64,000 bases of DNA. Source: Alloscardovia theropitheci (GTDB lineage: Bacteria > Actinomycetota > Actinomycetes > Actinomycetales > Bifidobacteriaceae). Positions 17,540 through 28,292 of this stretch are shown piece by piece (position 1 is the first letter of the stretch; every line of letters starts with the position of its first letter). The stretch is taken from the NCBI RefSeq assembly GCF_004332295.1, contig NZ_RXLP01000026.1, forward strand, positions 45,558 through 109,557, read 5' to 3'. The position numbers and the translations under genes are program-made. The notes beneath the pieces were generated by a model that was not told the origin of the DNA, did not search any database, and was given only the letters and a program-made list of their open reading frames with translations.

Positions 17540-18112
17540 TTAGAACTGTACCTGAGGAACCTGTCGATCCGCCTCAGCAACTTCGAAGTATGCAGCCTTT
17601 TCGAAGTGGAAAAGACCGGCAATAATATTGCTTGGGAAGCTCTCAACAGTAATATTCAACTTCTGTGCGACGTCATTGTAGAACTGTCGCGCATACGCAA
17701 TTTTTCCTTCAAGATCGCTTAATTGCGACTGCAAACTCATGAAATTAGCGTTTGCTTTCAGTTCCGGATATGCCTCGGCTACAGCAAGGACATTAACAAT
17801 TGCTTTATCAAGCTGTGTCTCGGCATTAATACGTTCATTAAGGTTGCCAGAATTCGATGCAGCTTGTACGGCAGTACGAGCCTGAGTTACTTGGATAAAC
17901 ACATCAGATTCATGCTGAGCATATCCTTTAACTGTATTAACAATATTCGGGATCAAATCTGCTCGTTGCTTAAGCTGTATGTCAATCTGTGACCATGCGT
18001 TGGCTACACGATTGCGCAAGCTTACAAGATTGTTGTAACCGCTAATAAGCCACATCGCAATGAGGAGAAGAATTACAACGACAACGATAATAGTAATAAC
18101 TGTAGGGTTCAT
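17540..18112 (-). CDS. LemA family protein
   Basis: 190 residues: one N-terminal membrane anchor (VITIIVVVVILLLIAMWLI) and a cytoplasmic four-helix LemA domain (GYNNLVSLRNRVANAWSQI, LKQRADLIPNIVNTVKGY, AYPELKANANFMSLQSQL). The ATG at 18112 is chosen because it gives the standard MNPTVI start. No Shine-Dalgarno precedes it, but TAAAAT lies 12 bases upstream, suggesting leaderless translation from its own promoter. The upstream GTG at 18172 would add residues unlike the family. The role is unknown; it pairs with the DUF2207 gene. Confidence 0.9.
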   Translation of the reverse strand: MNPTVITIIVVVVILLLIAMWLISGYNNLVSLRNRVANAWSQIDIQLKQRADLIPNIVNTVKGYAQHESDVFIQVTQARTAVQAASNSGNLNERINAETQLDKAIVNVLAVAEAYPELKANANFMSLQSQLSDLEGKIAYARQFYNDVAQKLNITVESFPSNIIAGLFHFEKAAYFEVAEADRQVPQVQF

Positions 18113-18141
18113 AAGGATTATTTTACACAACAGCATACGAA

Positions 18142-18178
18142 AATGAGGTGATACATAGAAACTATATACCACCTCATT
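18142..18178 (-). terminator. Terminator after adk
   Basis: AATGAGGTG (18142-18150) pairs with CACCTCATT (18170-18178), and the inner ATACATAG/CTATATA halves extend the helix. TTTT follows on the minus strand. It separates secY-adk from lemA. Confidence 0.7.
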
Positions 18179-18194
18179 AATGTTAAGTAATTAT

Positions 18195-18758
18195 TTACTT
18201 TTCCAATTCGGAAACGATATTAGCCTGAATCTCATCAATTTCGCCAACACCATTAATCTTAACAAGCTGTCCGCGTTCAGAATAAATGTCAAGCAGTGGA
18301 GCGGTTTCCTTTGCATAAACGTCAAGACGTTTTGCAATTGCTTCAGGAGTATCGTCTGCACGACCTTCAATCTCTGCTCGCTTCATCATACGTTCCATAA
18401 GAACATCATGATCGGCATCCAAAGCGACAACAGCATCTAACGGAGTTCCAAGCTCTTCCAGCATTGCATCAAGAGCTTCAACCTGGGATGCATTTCGAGG
18501 ATATCCGTCAAGAATCCAACCATTCTTAGCATCATCCATTGCAAGACGATCTTTAACGATGGAATTGGTCAGTTCATCAGGAACAAGCTCACCTTTATTA
18601 ATGAAAGCCAATGCCTGCTTGCCCAACTCAGTTTCATTCTTAATGTTGTAGCGGAAGATATCACCTGTAGAAATTGCAGGAATACCAAAATGCTCTGCAA
18701 GCTTAGCAGCTTGAGTGCCCTTACCAACACCTTGAGGTCCCATTATAAGTAAACGCAT
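18195..18758 (-). CDS. adk: Adenylate kinase
   Basis: This 187-residue enzyme interconverts ATP + AMP and 2 ADP. The P-loop is [10 protein letters not shown] at residues 7-16, the AMP-binding ISTGDIFR follows, and GYPRN precedes the lid. The lid is the short form (about residues 125-135) without zinc cysteines, explaining the length below the usual 214. It starts immediately after the secY stop, so it is translationally coupled. Confidence 0.97.
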   Translation of the reverse strand: MRLLIMGPQGVGKGTQAAKLAEHFGIPAISTGDIFRYNIKNETELGKQALAFINKGELVPDELTNSIVKDRLAMDDAKNGWILDGYPRNASQVEALDAMLEELGTPLDAVVALDADHDVLMERMMKRAEIEGRADDTPEAIAKRLDVYAKETAPLLDIYSERGQLVKINGVGEIDEIQANIVSELEK

Positions 18759-18759
18759 A

Positions 18760-20232
18760 CTAGTCTTCCTTTACTGAATCTTCTTCAGAAATTTCAGATA
18801 CCTCTTCTGTTTCTACAGTTTCAGTAACTTCAATTTCTTCGACGTCATCCTCATGAGAAGAATGCTCAGATTTTTCCTTCATGTTAGCATCCTTTTCATC
18901 TTCTTCTTTAACATTACTTGATTTTTCAGTACTGATATTTAAGAAGCCTTCATACTGGAATTGCTCGGTCTGAGCGCGAGCCTGACGCAATGTATCAAGA
19001 CCAACGCCAGCGATAATCAAAATCGTTGTACCGCCGAATGGCAATTGCGAACCAATATTGAGAGCAAGAATCAAAACAGTAGGTACGAGAGCCACGAAGA
19101 GCAAATACACAGCACCAACAGTGTTTAATCTATTGATAATGTATGTCAAGTATTCGCTCGTAGCACGACCTGCACGGATACCAGGAATAAATCCACCATA
19201 CTGCTTCATGTTATCAGCAGTTTCATCGGTATTGAATGTAATGGATGTATAGAAGAAAGTAAAGAATACAATCATCACAGAATACAAGCCGATGTACCAC
19301 ATGGAAGTAGTATTCGCCAAATTCGTATTAATCCATGTAACCCATTGAGCGTTACGGTCACCAAACTGAGCAATCAATGTAGGTATAGCAAGTATAGAAG
19401 ATGCGAAGATTGGTGGGATAACACCTGACATATTAACCTTCAGTGGCAAATATGTTGAAGTACCTCCATACATCTTTCGGCCGATCATACGACGAGTGTA
19501 CTGGACCGGAATTCGACGCTGCATCAATTCAACATAAACAACGAAAATCAATACGAATAGTAGCGTTCCCGAGACGATACCAAAACGTGCCCAGTCGCCA
19601 TTTACCCAACCAATATTCCACAATTGAGGTAAGAAGCCAGAGCAAATCGATGTGAAAATCAAGACTGACATACCGTTACCGATACCCTTGTCGGTGATAA
19701 GTTCAGCCATCCACATCACAAGTCCTGTACCACCAGTCATGATAATAATCATGAACAACAGATTAGGCACAGAGCTATCTGGGATAATCTTACCGGTTGC
19801 AGCCGTACCGAACAATGCACCTGTTTGAGCTGTCACCAAAATTGTTGTGGACTGCAAGAAAGCAAGACCAATTGTTAAGTAACGAGTGTATTCGGTTAAC
19901 TTCGCCTCACCTGACTGACCTTCTTTATGAAGAGCTTCAAATCGTGGAATAACAACGCGAAGCAACTGCACAACGATGGATGCAGTAATATATGGCATAA
20001 TACCCAAGGCAAATACCGAAAGCTGAAGTAATGCACCACCAGAGAACAAATTCACCAGTGCTACAAAGTTTTCACCGCTCGATGCGTTTCTTACTGTATC
20101 GCTCACAACCTTGTAATCGATACCAGGCGTAGGAATAGCCGCACCAATACGATAAACAATCACAATAAACAATGTGAACAAAATCTTATTGCGCAGTTCC
20201 TTTGCGCGCAATGCTTGAATAAGCGTTCTCAC
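18760..20232 (-). CDS. secY: Protein translocase subunit SecY
   Basis: This 490-residue channel subunit of the Sec translocon has ten membrane helices, with family blocks [26 protein letters not shown] and [17 protein letters not shown]. The last roughly 60 residues form a very acidic Lys/Glu/Ser tail, longer than in most SecY proteins and probably cytoplasmic and disordered. A terminator at 20294-20326 separates it from rplO, so secY-adk is probably a separate transcription unit. Confidence 0.97.
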   Translation of the reverse strand: MRTLIQALRAKELRNKILFTLFIVIVYRIGAAIPTPGIDYKVVSDTVRNASSGENFVALVNLFSGGALLQLSVFALGIMPYITASIVVQLLRVVIPRFEALHKEGQSGEAKLTEYTRYLTIGLAFLQSTTILVTAQTGALFGTAATGKIIPDSSVPNLLFMIIIMTGGTGLVMWMAELITDKGIGNGMSVLIFTSICSGFLPQLWNIGWVNGDWARFGIVSGTLLFVLIFVVYVELMQRRIPVQYTRRMIGRKMYGGTSTYLPLKVNMSGVIPPIFASSILAIPTLIAQFGDRNAQWVTWINTNLANTTSMWYIGLYSVMIVFFTFFYTSITFNTDETADNMKQYGGFIPGIRAGRATSEYLTYIINRLNTVGAVYLLFVALVPTVLILALNIGSQLPFGGTTILIIAGVGLDTLRQARAQTEQFQYEGFLNISTEKSSNVKEEDEKDANMKEKSEHSSHEDDVEEIEVTETVETEEVSEISEEDSVKED

Positions 20233-20293
20233 TGAGTTCCTCCTGAAGTGTCCGAATTTATAGACACACTGCTTACCACTATAACAAAAGATA

Positions 20294-20326
20294 AGGTCCT
20301 TGACACCCTTAAAGTGTCAAGGACCT
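20294..20326 (-). terminator. Terminator between rplO and secY
   Basis: AGGTCCTTGACAC (20294-20306) is exactly complementary to 20314-20326. On the minus strand TTATCTTTTGTTAT follows. It ends the S10-spc transcript after rplO. Confidence 0.75.
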
Positions 20327-20359
20327 ACTAAACCTAGCAGTTCAAAGCTCTAATGAAGA

Positions 20360-20821
20360 TTAATCTTCAGAAATTGAGCCACCAGCTGCTTCGATCTTTG
20401 CCTTTGCAGATGCAGAGGACTTTACGCCCTTAATGGTGTAAGCTGCAGTAACTTCGCCTTCACCGAGCACCTTAACTGGCTGGTTCTTACGAACGAGACC
20501 TGCGTTAACGAGTGCTTCTACGGTTACTTCTCCACCCTGAGGGAAGGAAGTTGCCAAGTCAGCAAGATTTACGACCTGGAACTCCACCTTGAATGGGGAC
20601 TTGAAGCCACGGAGCTTAGGAAGACGCATGTAAAGTGGGAGCTGGCCACCTTCGAAACCAGGACGAACCTGGTAACGTGCCTTTGTACCCTTCATACCGC
20701 GACCAGAAGTCTTACCCTTGGAGCCTTCACCACGACCAACGCGGGTCTTGGACTTTTTTGCACCAGGAGCTGGACGCAAGTCATGCATCTGAAGGATGTC
20801 GACTTCGTTGGAATTTGCCAT
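20360..20821 (-). CDS. rplO: 50S ribosomal protein L15
   Basis: 153 residues with the Gly/Lys-rich [23 protein letters not shown] stretch and the [18 protein letters not shown] block. The ATG at 20821 follows GGAGGA closely and replaces a TTG nine bases upstream. It lies one base after the rpmD stop. Confidence 0.97.
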   Translation of the reverse strand: MANSNEVDILQMHDLRPAPGAKKSKTRVGRGEGSKGKTSGRGMKGTKARYQVRPGFEGGQLPLYMRLPKLRGFKSPFKVEFQVVNLADLATSFPQGGEVTVEALVNAGLVRKNQPVKVLGEGEVTAAYTIKGVKSSASAKAKIEAAGGSISED

Positions 20822-20822
20822 T

Positions 20823-21008
20823 TTAGTCAATCTCCTCCACTGTTACAAGATGACGAACCTTGTTTGCCATACCACGGTATACAGGAGTATCTTCACGCAC
20901 TACAGTCTGATGAATCTTGTGAAGACCCAAAGAGTGTACGTTATCCTTCTGTACCTGAGTAGAGCCAACGAGACCCTTCTTCAAGGTGATCTTAAGCTGC
21001 TTAGCCAT
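20823..21008 (-). CDS. rpmD: 50S ribosomal protein L30
   Basis: 61 residues with the L30 pattern [25 protein letters not shown]. The start overlaps the rpsE stop by one base (TAATG), so translation is coupled. Confidence 0.97.
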   Translation of the reverse strand: MAKQLKITLKKGLVGSTQVQKDNVHSLGLHKIHQTVVREDTPVYRGMANKVRHLVTVEEID

Positions 21009-21724
21009 TACTCACCATCCTTTGCTGCTGCCTGAGCTTCCTCGCGTGCCTTACGAGCTTCATCAATACCCTTAGCACGTTCACGCAAGAGCTGATCTGG
21101 AGCAACTTCAGCAAGAGAAAGATCACGGCGTGCCGCTACTTCTTCTGGTTCTTCAAGCTGCTTCAAAGCTGCTACAGTTGCACGAACAGTATTGATTGCA
21201 TTACCGGAACCCATGTCCTTAGACAAGATGTCAGTAATACCAGCGCACTCGAGCACTGCACGTACTGCACCACCAGCGATAACACCAGTACCTGGTGCTG
21301 CTGGGCGAAGAAGTACGGTTCCAGCAGATTCGTGACCAATTACTGGATGAGTAATGGTTCCACGAACGCGTGGGACAGTAAACATGTGCTTCTTAGCGTC
21401 AAGCTGACCCTTAGCAATTGCTGAAGGTACTTCATGAGACTTACCATAGCCTACGCCTACGGTGCCGTTTCCGTCACCTACAACGACGAGAGCTGCGAAG
21501 CTCATTGTACGACCACCCTTGTTGGTCTTGCTTACGCGCTTGATAGTTACTACGCGATCGAGAAGCTCTTCGCGCTGTTCGCCACGGTCGCGACGATTGC
21601 GACGCTCTCCACGACGACCTTCGCCACGGTTACCGCGACGGCCCTTGCGCTCTTCAGCTGCTGGAGCCTGTTCGGTAGTCTGAGTTTCTTCAGCCACGTT
21701 GATTTCCTTTTCGTTATCGCTCAC
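21008..21724 (-). CDS. rpsE: 30S ribosomal protein S5
   Basis: The 238-residue protein has the S5 core from about residue 55 ([51 protein letters not shown]). Ahead of it is an extra acidic then Arg/Gly-rich leader of about 50 residues, and an Ala/Glu tail follows. Such extensions occur in bifidobacterial S5. It overlaps rplR by four bases. Confidence 0.97.
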   Translation of the reverse strand: MSDNEKEINVAEETQTTEQAPAAEERKGRRGNRGEGRRGERRNRRDRGEQREELLDRVVTIKRVSKTNKGGRTMSFAALVVVGDGNGTVGVGYGKSHEVPSAIAKGQLDAKKHMFTVPRVRGTITHPVIGHESAGTVLLRPAAPGTGVIAGGAVRAVLECAGITDILSKDMGSGNAINTVRATVAALKQLEEPEEVAARRDLSLAEVAPDQLLRERAKGIDEARKAREEAQAAAKDGE

Positions 21725-22092
21725 AGCTGCAGACCTCCTTCACGTGCGCCTTCTGCTACTGCAGCTACGCGACCGTGATACTTATAACCACCGCGGTCAA
21801 ATACTACGGTAGTGATGCCTGCATCAATTGCCTTCTTAGCTACCAATTCACCAACACGCTTAGCAGCTTCTACCTTTGTGCCTTCGAAAGTGCCGAAGTC
21901 ATTGTGCAAAGTAGATTCGCTAACAAGAGTTACACCCTTGGTGTCATCAATAATCTGAGCAACCATGTTGCGGTTGGAGCGGAAGACTACGAGACGTGGA
22001 CGCTCTGCTGTGCCGGAGATCTTCTTACGAAGACGTGCGTGACGGCGCAAGCGAGCAACGTTCTTGCCCTTACCAAAAATCTTAACCGTCAT
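21721..22092 (-). CDS. rplR: 50S ribosomal protein L18
   Basis: 123 residues with the [19 protein letters not shown] and [13 protein letters not shown] blocks. It binds 5S rRNA together with L5. It starts one base after rplF ends. Confidence 0.97.
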   Translation of the reverse strand: MTVKIFGKGKNVARLRRHARLRKKISGTAERPRLVVFRSNRNMVAQIIDDTKGVTLVSESTLHNDFGTFEGTKVEAAKRVGELVAKKAIDAGITTVVFDRGGYKYHGRVAAVAEGAREGGLQL

Positions 22093-22632
22093 TTACTTAC
22101 CAGCCTTTCCAGCCTTGCGGATGATGCGCTCATCTGCATACTTAATGCCCTTACCCTTATATGGTTCTGGTGCACGAAGCTTGCGGATATTTGCAGCAAT
22201 CTGGCCTACAGCCTGCTTATCTGTACCCTTTACCAAGAGCTCATTAGGATTTACAACTTCGAATTCGATACCTTCTGGAGCTTCCACATTAATTGTGTGA
22301 GAATAACCCAAGAAGAACTCGAGGTTCTTACCCTTTGCAACTACACGGTAACCAGTACCAACAATAAGAAGACGCTTTGTAAAGCCCTGAGAGACACCCT
22401 CAACGATGCCTGCAGCAAGAGAACGAGCCAAACCATGCTTAGCACGTGTTGGGCGCAAATCATCTTCAGGTGTGAAAACAATCTGACCGTCTTCTACTGC
22501 TACAGAGATACCTTCAGGAACTTCAAAAGAATCAGTTCCCTTAGCACCCTTAGCTTGGAAAATATTTCCATTAATTGTAATTTCAACTCCAGCTGGAACA
22601 GCGATAGGGAGCTTACCAATATGTGATGCCAT
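22093..22632 (-). CDS. rplF: 50S ribosomal protein L6
   Basis: 179 residues with the repeated L6 fold; signature blocks IGKLPIAVPAGVEI and PEPYKGKGIKYADE near the C-terminus. It lies between rpsH and rplR in the spc order. Confidence 0.97.
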   Translation of the reverse strand: MASHIGKLPIAVPAGVEITINGNIFQAKGAKGTDSFEVPEGISVAVEDGQIVFTPEDDLRPTRAKHGLARSLAAGIVEGVSQGFTKRLLIVGTGYRVVAKGKNLEFFLGYSHTINVEAPEGIEFEVVNPNELLVKGTDKQAVGQIAANIRKLRAPEPYKGKGIKYADERIIRKAGKAGK

Positions 22633-22646
22633 AATTTAAGCCCTCC

Positions 22647-23045
22647 TTACCACACATAAGCGACGATTTCGCCGCCGATGCCCTTTTCAAGGCATTCCTT
22701 CTGAGTCATCAAACCAGAGCTAGTGGAAATAATTGCGATACCCAAACCACCAAGTGGCATTGGGAGTGCATCAGACTTTGCGTAACGACGCAAACCTGGC
22801 TTAGATACACGCTTGATTCCCTGGATGCTCTGTTCACCGTGCTTGCCATACTTGAGAGTAATCTCAAGAGTCTGACCTACACGAGCTTCCTTCGCTGTAA
22901 AATCAGCGATATAACCCTCACGCTTGAGGATTTCGGCAATATGTGCCTTAAACTTTGAGTATGGCATGTCCACGGTCTCGTGTTTTGCCGCACTCGCATT
23001 ACGCAGACGTGTAAGCATATCTGCGATTGGATCTGTCATTGTCAT
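22647..23045 (-). CDS. rpsH: 30S ribosomal protein S8
   Basis: 132 residues starting [17 protein letters not shown], with the C-terminal [10 protein letters not shown] and EIVAYVW blocks. The ATG at 23045 is chosen because the longer frame adds a basic leader unlike any S8; GAGGAAGG lies upstream. In E. coli S8 is the repressor of the spc operon. Confidence 0.97.
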   Translation of the reverse strand: MTMTDPIADMLTRLRNASAAKHETVDMPYSKFKAHIAEILKREGYIADFTAKEARVGQTLEITLKYGKHGEQSIQGIKRVSKPGLRRYAKSDALPMPLGGLGIAIISTSSGLMTQKECLEKGIGGEIVAYVW

Positions 23046-23112
23046 TTGGGCTGATGCCCTTCCTCGTCGTGGTTTCCGCCGCCCTCTTGGGCCGCGGACC
23101 TTCAACGTCGAT

Positions 23113-23298
23113 TTACCAACTGGACTTCGTTACGCCTGGAAGCTCACCACGGTGAGCCTTCTCACGAAGGCATACGCGGCAGAGGCCGAACTTGCGATAA
23201 ACGGAATGTGGTCGTCCGCAAACCTCGCAACGTGTATAAGCACGTACTGCGAACTTTGGCTTGCGAGCAGCCTTGTTCTTAAGAGCTGTCTTTGCCAT
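23113..23298 (-). CDS. rpsZ: 30S ribosomal protein S14, zinc-binding type
   Basis: 61 residues with two CxxC pairs (Cys24/27 and Cys40/43), the short zinc-ribbon form. [10 protein letters not shown] and the terminal KSSW are typical. It follows rplE after three bases. Confidence 0.96.
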   Translation of the reverse strand: MAKTALKNKAARKPKFAVRAYTRCEVCGRPHSVYRKFGLCRVCLREKAHRGELPGVTKSSW

Positions 23299-23301
23299 CT
23301 T

Positions 23302-23874
23302 TTAGTCCTCCTTGAATGGGAAGCCGAGGTGCTTAAGCAAAGCCTTGCCTTCCTCATCACTCTTTGTTGAGGTCACTACTGTGATATCCATACCACGGCG
23401 GTGATCGATGGAATCTGGATCAATCTCATGGAACATGGACTGTTCAGTAAGACCGAAGTTGTAATTGCCATTACCGTCGAATTGATTTGCGTTAATACCG
23501 CGGAAATCACGGATACGTGGCAAAGCCAAGGTCAAAAGACGGTCCAAGAATTCCCACATGCGATCGCCGCGAAGAGTAACGAATGCACCAATAGCCTGAC
23601 CTTCACGCAAATGGAACTGTGCTACAGACTTCTTTGCGAGAGTAATCTTTGGCTTCTGGCCGGTGATTGCTGTAAGGTCACGAACTGCACCTTCGATGAG
23701 CTTAGAGTCGCGAGCTGCGGCACCAACACCCATAGATACAACAACCTTTACTACACCAGGAACCTGCATTGGATTAGAAATGTTGAATTCCTTTTCCATG
23801 GCAGGAATGATTTCTTCCTTGTAACGAGTCTTAAGACGAGGAGTTGCAGGAGCCTCGATAGTTACTTCGCTCAT
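23302..23874 (-). CDS. rplE: 50S ribosomal protein L5
   Basis: 190 residues with [22 protein letters not shown] and [12 protein letters not shown]. It binds 5S rRNA and contacts P-site tRNA. It overlaps the rplX stop by one base. Confidence 0.97.
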   Translation of the reverse strand: MSEVTIEAPATPRLKTRYKEEIIPAMEKEFNISNPMQVPGVVKVVVSMGVGAAARDSKLIEGAVRDLTAITGQKPKITLAKKSVAQFHLREGQAIGAFVTLRGDRMWEFLDRLLTLALPRIRDFRGINANQFDGNGNYNFGLTEQSMFHEIDPDSIDHRRGMDITVVTSTKSDEEGKALLKHLGFPFKED

Positions 23875-24206
23875 TACAGCTCCTTTCCGGACTTCTTGGC
23901 AACGCGTACACGTACGCGCTTTACCTTGCCATCACGTGCTTCTTCCTTAACCTCTACGCGAACGCGAGTAGGCTGCTTAGTTTCTGGATCAATAAGCATT
24001 ACATTAGAACGATGGATTGGTGCCTCTACAGACACGATTCCAGACTGCTGACCCTGAACTGTTGCACGGATATGCTTCTTGACAATCTGAACGCCTTCAA
24101 CAATCAAACGATCGTTTGGAAGTACGCGCTGGACGGTGCCTTCTGCGCCGCGATCCTTACCACGGATAACCTTTACGAGGTCACCTTTCTTGATCTTAGC
24201 TACCAT
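23874..24206 (-). CDS. rplX: 50S ribosomal protein L24
   Basis: 110 residues with an N-terminal KOW motif ([24 protein letters not shown]) and [18 protein letters not shown]. It is an assembly initiator near the exit tunnel. It shares one base with the rplN stop. Confidence 0.97.
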   Translation of the reverse strand: MVAKIKKGDLVKVIRGKDRGAEGTVQRVLPNDRLIVEGVQIVKKHIRATVQGQQSGIVSVEAPIHRSNVMLIDPETKQPTRVRVEVKEEARDGKVKRVRVRVAKKSGKEL

Positions 24207-24574
24207 TAGATCACCTCCGGTGCCAAAGAAACGATCTTCATGAAGCGCTTATCGCGCAATTCACGACCTACTGGTCCGAAGATACGAGTGCCCTTTGGCT
24301 CGCGACCGTTACCAAGGATAACAGCTGCGTTCTCATCAAACTTGATGTAGGAACCGTCTGCACGACGGCGTTCCTTTACTGTACGGACAACGACAGCCTT
24401 AACTACGTCACCCTTCTTTACCGAACCGCCAGGAATTGCATCCTTAACGGAAGCGACAATAACGTCGCCGATTCCGGCATAGCGTCGCTTCGATCCACCG
24501 AGCACGCGAATAGCTAAGATTTCCTTAGCACCCGTGTTGTCGGCGACATGAAGTCGCGATTCTTGCTGAATCAT
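24206..24574 (-). CDS. rplN: 50S ribosomal protein L14
   Basis: 122 residues beginning [18 protein letters not shown], with FGPVGRELR near the end. It is preceded by an unusually long gap (142 bases) from rpsQ that contains a stem-loop. Confidence 0.98.
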   Translation of the reverse strand: MIQQESRLHVADNTGAKEILAIRVLGGSKRRYAGIGDVIVASVKDAIPGGSVKKGDVVKAVVVRTVKERRRADGSYIKFDENAAVILGNGREPKGTRIFGPVGRELRDKRFMKIVSLAPEVI

Positions 24575-24630
24575 TGATTCTCCTTAGCCGAGCTGGTCCT
24601 CCCCGTACACCCTATAATCCCGCTGGCAGC

Positions 24631-24666
24631 GATGCTATACAAGTATTTCTACTTGCAGGAAGCATC
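24631..24666. other. Two-part stem-loop between rpsQ and rplN
   Basis: GATGCT (24631-24636) pairs with AGCATC (24661-24666), and inside it CAAGTA pairs with TACTTG around TTTC. It lies in the only sizeable gap of the S10-spc region and could be a processing or translational control element; no T-run follows. Confidence 0.4.
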
Positions 24667-24716
24667 ACTACCCCATTGGACTACAAGGTTGTACGCGGAG
24701 CCTTGCCGAACTTTAT

Positions 24717-24983
24717 TTACTTAGCACGCTCAACGATAGCGTTGAGACGCCAACGCTTCGTCTTGCTCAAAGGCCTTGTCTCCATAATTGTAACAAGATC
24801 GCCGACATGTGCGTCATTGTTCTCGTCATGGACCTTGACCTTGCTGTTGCTACGAACAACCTTACCATATAGTGGGTGGGTTGAGCGCTGCTCCAACTCA
24901 ACGGTAATCGTCTTGTCCATTGCATCAGACACTACGTAGCCTGTGCGGACCTTACGATCGTTGCGTTCCAGCTTTTCAGCCAT
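24717..24983 (-). CDS. rpsQ: 30S ribosomal protein S17
   Basis: 88 residues, an OB-fold with [18 protein letters not shown] and [14 protein letters not shown]. It follows rpmC by 19 bases. Confidence 0.97.
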   Translation of the reverse strand: MAEKLERNDRKVRTGYVVSDAMDKTITVELEQRSTHPLYGKVVRSNSKVKVHDENNDAHVGDLVTIMETRPLSKTKRWRLNAIVERAK

Positions 24984-25002
24984 TTTTTCTCCTCAGAATT
25001 TC

Positions 25003-25236
25003 CTATTCCTGCACTGGGGACTCGGTGATGCCGAGTTCACGTTCGCGAAGAACAGTGTACATGCGGGCAATATCACGCTTAACAGTCTTAATGCGAGATG
25101 CATTTTCAAGCTGACCAGTAGCGTTCTGGAAGCGAAGGTTGAAAAGCTCTTCCTTCGACTTCTTGAGGAAGTCCTCAATTTCTGCGTTAGTCTTCTCGTT
25201 CAAAGTCTTGATCGAGTAATCTGATGCGTTTGCCAT
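25003..25236 (-). CDS. rpmC: 50S ribosomal protein L29
   Basis: 77 residues, a helical hairpin with [23 protein letters not shown] and a short Glu/Ser tail. It begins one base before the rplP stop frame ends, giving a tight junction. Confidence 0.96.
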   Translation of the reverse strand: MANASDYSIKTLNEKTNAEIEDFLKKSKEELFNLRFQNATGQLENASRIKTVKRDIARMYTVLRERELGITESPVQE

Positions 25237-25656
25237 TTAGTTGTCACCGCCTTCACGTGCAACGATGCGGCACTTCATAGGCAGCTTATCAACTGCACGG
25301 CGAAGTGCTTCACGAGCAACTTCTTCAGAAACGCCTGAAATTTCGAACATAACACGTCCTGGACGTACATTAGCAACCCAGAATTCAGGTGCACCCTTAC
25401 CGGAACCCATTCGAGCACCGAGAGCATGCTTTGTCAAAGGACGATCTGGGAAGATCGTAATCCACACGCGGCCACCACGCTTGATGTAGCGGGTCATTGC
25501 AATACGTGCAGCTTCGATCTGACGGTTTGTAATGTATGCAGGAGCAAGAGCCTGGATACCGAAATCACCAAAAGCGATTTCGTTTCCGCCCTTAGACATA
25601 CCTGTACGCACTGGACGGTGCTGCTTACGGTACTTAGTTCTCTTTGGGATAAGCAT
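25237..25656 (-). CDS. rplP: 50S ribosomal protein L16
   Basis: 139 residues beginning [14 protein letters not shown], with [19 protein letters not shown]. It takes part in A-site tRNA binding and late 50S assembly. Confidence 0.98.
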   Translation of the reverse strand: MLIPKRTKYRKQHRPVRTGMSKGGNEIAFGDFGIQALAPAYITNRQIEAARIAMTRYIKRGGRVWITIFPDRPLTKHALGARMGSGKGAPEFWVANVRPGRVMFEISGVSEEVAREALRRAVDKLPMKCRIVAREGGDN

Positions 25657-25661
25657 CTAAC

Positions 25662-26474
25662 TTACTCCTTTACTTCTGCAGTTTCAGCTGGTGCTTCAGA
25701 AGCTTCAGCCTTAGCTTGTGCTTCCTTTGCTCCACGCTGTGCAGCTGCACCACGGTTGTTACGGCGAGAACGACGTTCGTTAGAACCACGACGAGAACGG
25801 TTGTTCTGCTGAGCCTGCTGCTCTTCGAATTCCTTCTCAGTCATATCGCCCTTGTAGATCCATACCTTAACACCGATTTGACCATAGGTTGTGCTTGCTT
25901 CGAAGAAACCGTAGTCAATCAATGCACGCAAAGTCTGCAGAGGCACACGACCTTCACGGTAGAACTCGGAACGTGACATTTCTGCACCGCCCAAGCGACC
26001 GGAAAGCTTAATACGGATACCCTTTGCACCCGCACGCATTGCATCCTGCTGAGCCTTACGCATAGCACGGCGGAATGTAACACGGTTAGCAAGCTGTTCA
26101 GCAATAGACTGTGCTACAAGCTGAGCATCGATAGCAGCATTCTTCACTTCGAAGATATTGAGCTGTACCTGTTTGCCTGTGATCTTTTCGAGCTTTGCAC
26201 GAACACGATCAGCTTCTGCACCGCGACGACCGATAACGATACCTGGACGAGCAGTGTGAATATCTACACGAACACGATCACGAGTGCGCTCGATGACAAC
26301 GCGTGATACACCTGCACGCTCAAGATCCTTGTTCATTGCCTTACGGATCTTGTCATCTTCGAGAACGAAATCGCGGTAACGTTCGCCCTGCTTAGTGGAA
26401 TCAGAGAACCACTTAGAACGGTGATACTCGGTTACGCCGAGGCGGTAACCAAATGGATTTACCTTCTGGCCCAT
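25662..26474 (-). CDS. rpsC: 30S ribosomal protein S3
   Basis: 270 residues with a KH domain ([19 protein letters not shown]) and C-terminal S3 domain ([17 protein letters not shown]). The last roughly 55 residues are an Arg/Asn/Ala/Glu-rich extension, longer than in E. coli S3. The start overlaps the rplV stop by one base. Confidence 0.97.
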   Translation of the reverse strand: MGQKVNPFGYRLGVTEYHRSKWFSDSTKQGERYRDFVLEDDKIRKAMNKDLERAGVSRVVIERTRDRVRVDIHTARPGIVIGRRGAEADRVRAKLEKITGKQVQLNIFEVKNAAIDAQLVAQSIAEQLANRVTFRRAMRKAQQDAMRAGAKGIRIKLSGRLGGAEMSRSEFYREGRVPLQTLRALIDYGFFEASTTYGQIGVKVWIYKGDMTEKEFEEQQAQQNNRSRRGSNERRSRRNNRGAAAQRGAKEAQAKAEASEAPAETAEVKE

Positions 26475-26833
26475 TAGCGTGCACCTTCCTTATCTGCGAC
26501 GATTACCGTGATGTGGGAAGTACGCTTGTTAATACGACCTGCGCGACCCTGTGCACGTGCACGGAAACGCTTGAGAGTTACACCCTCGTCGACATAAGTA
26601 GCTGCTACTACCAAATCGTTCTCACGGAATGGTTCGTTTGCTTGTTCTGCCTTAACGCGAGCGTTTGCAACTGCGGACTCAAGAGTCTTAAGTACAGGAG
26701 TTGCAGCAGCCTGTGGAGCAAACTTCAAAATGGTGATGGCTTCAGTCGCCTTCTTGCCTCGGATGAGGTCAACGACGCGGCGAGCCTTGCGTGGCGTCAC
26801 GCGTACGTGACGAGCAATTGCCTTAGCTTCCAT
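26474..26833 (-). CDS. rplV: 50S ribosomal protein L22
   Basis: 119 residues with [18 protein letters not shown] and the tunnel-lining hairpin region [16 protein letters not shown]. It abuts rpsS. Confidence 0.97.
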   Translation of the reverse strand: MEAKAIARHVRVTPRKARRVVDLIRGKKATEAITILKFAPQAAATPVLKTLESAVANARVKAEQANEPFRENDLVVAATYVDEGVTLKRFRARAQGRAGRINKRTSHITVIVADKEGAR

Positions 26834-27112
26834 TTAGCGGCGTCCCTTCTTATCATCCTTAACATGGCCCTTGAAAGTACGCGTTGGAGCGAACTCTCCG
26901 AGCTTGTGACCAACCATCGACTCAGTAACGAATACTGGCATATGAGTGCGTCCATTATGAACAGCAAAAGTATGGCCAATAAAGTCTGGGGTAATCATTG
27001 AACGACGAGACCAAGTCTTAATAACGTCGTGAGTACCCTTTTCGTTCTGAGCGTCGACTTTCTTCTGCAAGTGGGCGTCGACAAATGGGCCCTTCTTGAT
27101 GCTTCGAGTCAT
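26834..27112 (-). CDS. rpsS: 30S ribosomal protein S19
   Basis: 92 residues with [18 protein letters not shown] and [21 protein letters not shown]. It binds the 16S rRNA head with S13. Confidence 0.98.
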   Translation of the reverse strand: MTRSIKKGPFVDAHLQKKVDAQNEKGTHDVIKTWSRRSMITPDFIGHTFAVHNGRTHMPVFVTESMVGHKLGEFAPTRTFKGHVKDDKKGRR

Positions 27113-27127
27113 CTCTTCGACACTCCC

Positions 27128-27958
27128 TTACTTGCGGTTCTTACCGTTTGGACGACGACGAACAATCATCTTGTTCGAAGCCTTCTTAGGACGACGGGTA
27201 CGAACCTCACCCTTACCCCATGGGGATACTGGTGGCTTACCACCGCGGGTACGACCACCATGTGGATGGTCCACAGGGTTCATAGATTCACCACGGGTAT
27301 GTGGGCGCTTGCCCATCCAGCGTGCACGACCTGCTTTACCGAGCTCGATGTTAGCGTGTTCGGAGTTACCTACTTCGCCTACAGTTGCACGGCAGCGAGC
27401 ATCAACATTGCGAATTTCTCCAGATGGCATACGGAGCTGAGCAAGGTTACCATCCTTCGCAACGAGCTGTACAGAAGCACCAGCAGAACGTGCGATCTTT
27501 GCGCCACCCAAAGGACGAAGTTCAATTGCATGAACTACAGTACCAGTTGGAATGTTGCGAAGAGGCAAGTTGTTGCCTGGCTTGATATCAGCCTGTGCGC
27601 CGGTTTCAATTGTATCGCCCTGCTTAATACCTTCAGGAGCGATGATGTAGCGCTTTTCGCCATCTGCAAAGTGAAGCAATGCAATGCGAGCAGAACGGTT
27701 TGGATCGTACTCGATATGTGCAACCTTTGCTGGGATGCCGTCCTTATCCCAACGCTTGAAATCGATGAGACGGTACTGGCGCTTGTGACCGCCACCACGA
27801 TGGCGGCTGGTGATACGACCGTAAGAGTTACGGCCGCCAGTCTTGCTGAGCTTACGCAGCAAAGACTTTTCAGGTGTAGAACGCGTAATCTCAGAGAAAT
27901 CAGAGACAGATGCGTTACGACGACCTGCAGTTGTTGGCTTATATACGCGGATAGCCAT
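27128..27958 (-). CDS. rplB: 50S ribosomal protein L2
   Basis: 276 residues with [19 protein letters not shown] and the conserved [15 protein letters not shown] loop whose His supports the peptidyl transferase centre. It has the usual basic tail. Confidence 0.98.
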   Translation of the reverse strand: MAIRVYKPTTAGRRNASVSDFSEITRSTPEKSLLRKLSKTGGRNSYGRITSRHRGGGHKRQYRLIDFKRWDKDGIPAKVAHIEYDPNRSARIALLHFADGEKRYIIAPEGIKQGDTIETGAQADIKPGNNLPLRNIPTGTVVHAIELRPLGGAKIARSAGASVQLVAKDGNLAQLRMPSGEIRNVDARCRATVGEVGNSEHANIELGKAGRARWMGKRPHTRGESMNPVDHPHGGRTRGGKPPVSPWGKGEVRTRRPKKASNKMIVRRRPNGKNRK

Positions 27959-27990
27959 AATATGTTTTTCCTAACTTTCTCGGCTACTGC

Positions 27991-28287
27991 TTAGTTACCG
28001 AAGATGTCAATTGTTTGACCCTTAGCAACAGTTACGATTGCACGCTTCTGAGAAGCACGGCGACCGAAACCTGTGCGGGTGCGCTGACGCTTACCCTGAC
28101 GGTTCAAAGTATTAACGTTGGTAACCTTAACCTTGAAGATTTCTTCTACAGCTTGCTTAATCTCGATCTTGTTTGCAGTTGGTGCAACCACGAAGGTGTA
28201 CTGACCGCGATCAGAGTTTGTGTAAGCCTTTTCAGAAACAACCGGCTTGAGGATGACGTCATGTGCTGTCTTACGAATTGCGACCAT
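27991..28287 (-). CDS. rplW: 50S ribosomal protein L23
   Basis: 98 residues with [20 protein letters not shown] and [15 protein letters not shown]. It lies at the exit tunnel rim and docks SRP and trigger factor. Confidence 0.97.
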   Translation of the reverse strand: MVAIRKTAHDVILKPVVSEKAYTNSDRGQYTFVVAPTANKIEIKQAVEEIFKVKVTNVNTLNRQGKRQRTRTGFGRRASQKRAIVTVAKGQTIDIFGN

Positions 28288-28292
28288 ATTAC

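Noticed and set aside
21775-22626. Long plus-strand open frame (283 codons) opposite rplR and rplF
   Set aside because: It is a shadow of two certain ribosomal genes, with Leu/Cys/Thr-rich content typical of antisense frames and no ribosome site.
27029-27994. 321-codon plus-strand frame opposite rplB and rpsS
   Set aside because: Antisense shadow produced by the codon bias of L2 and S19; no known domain.
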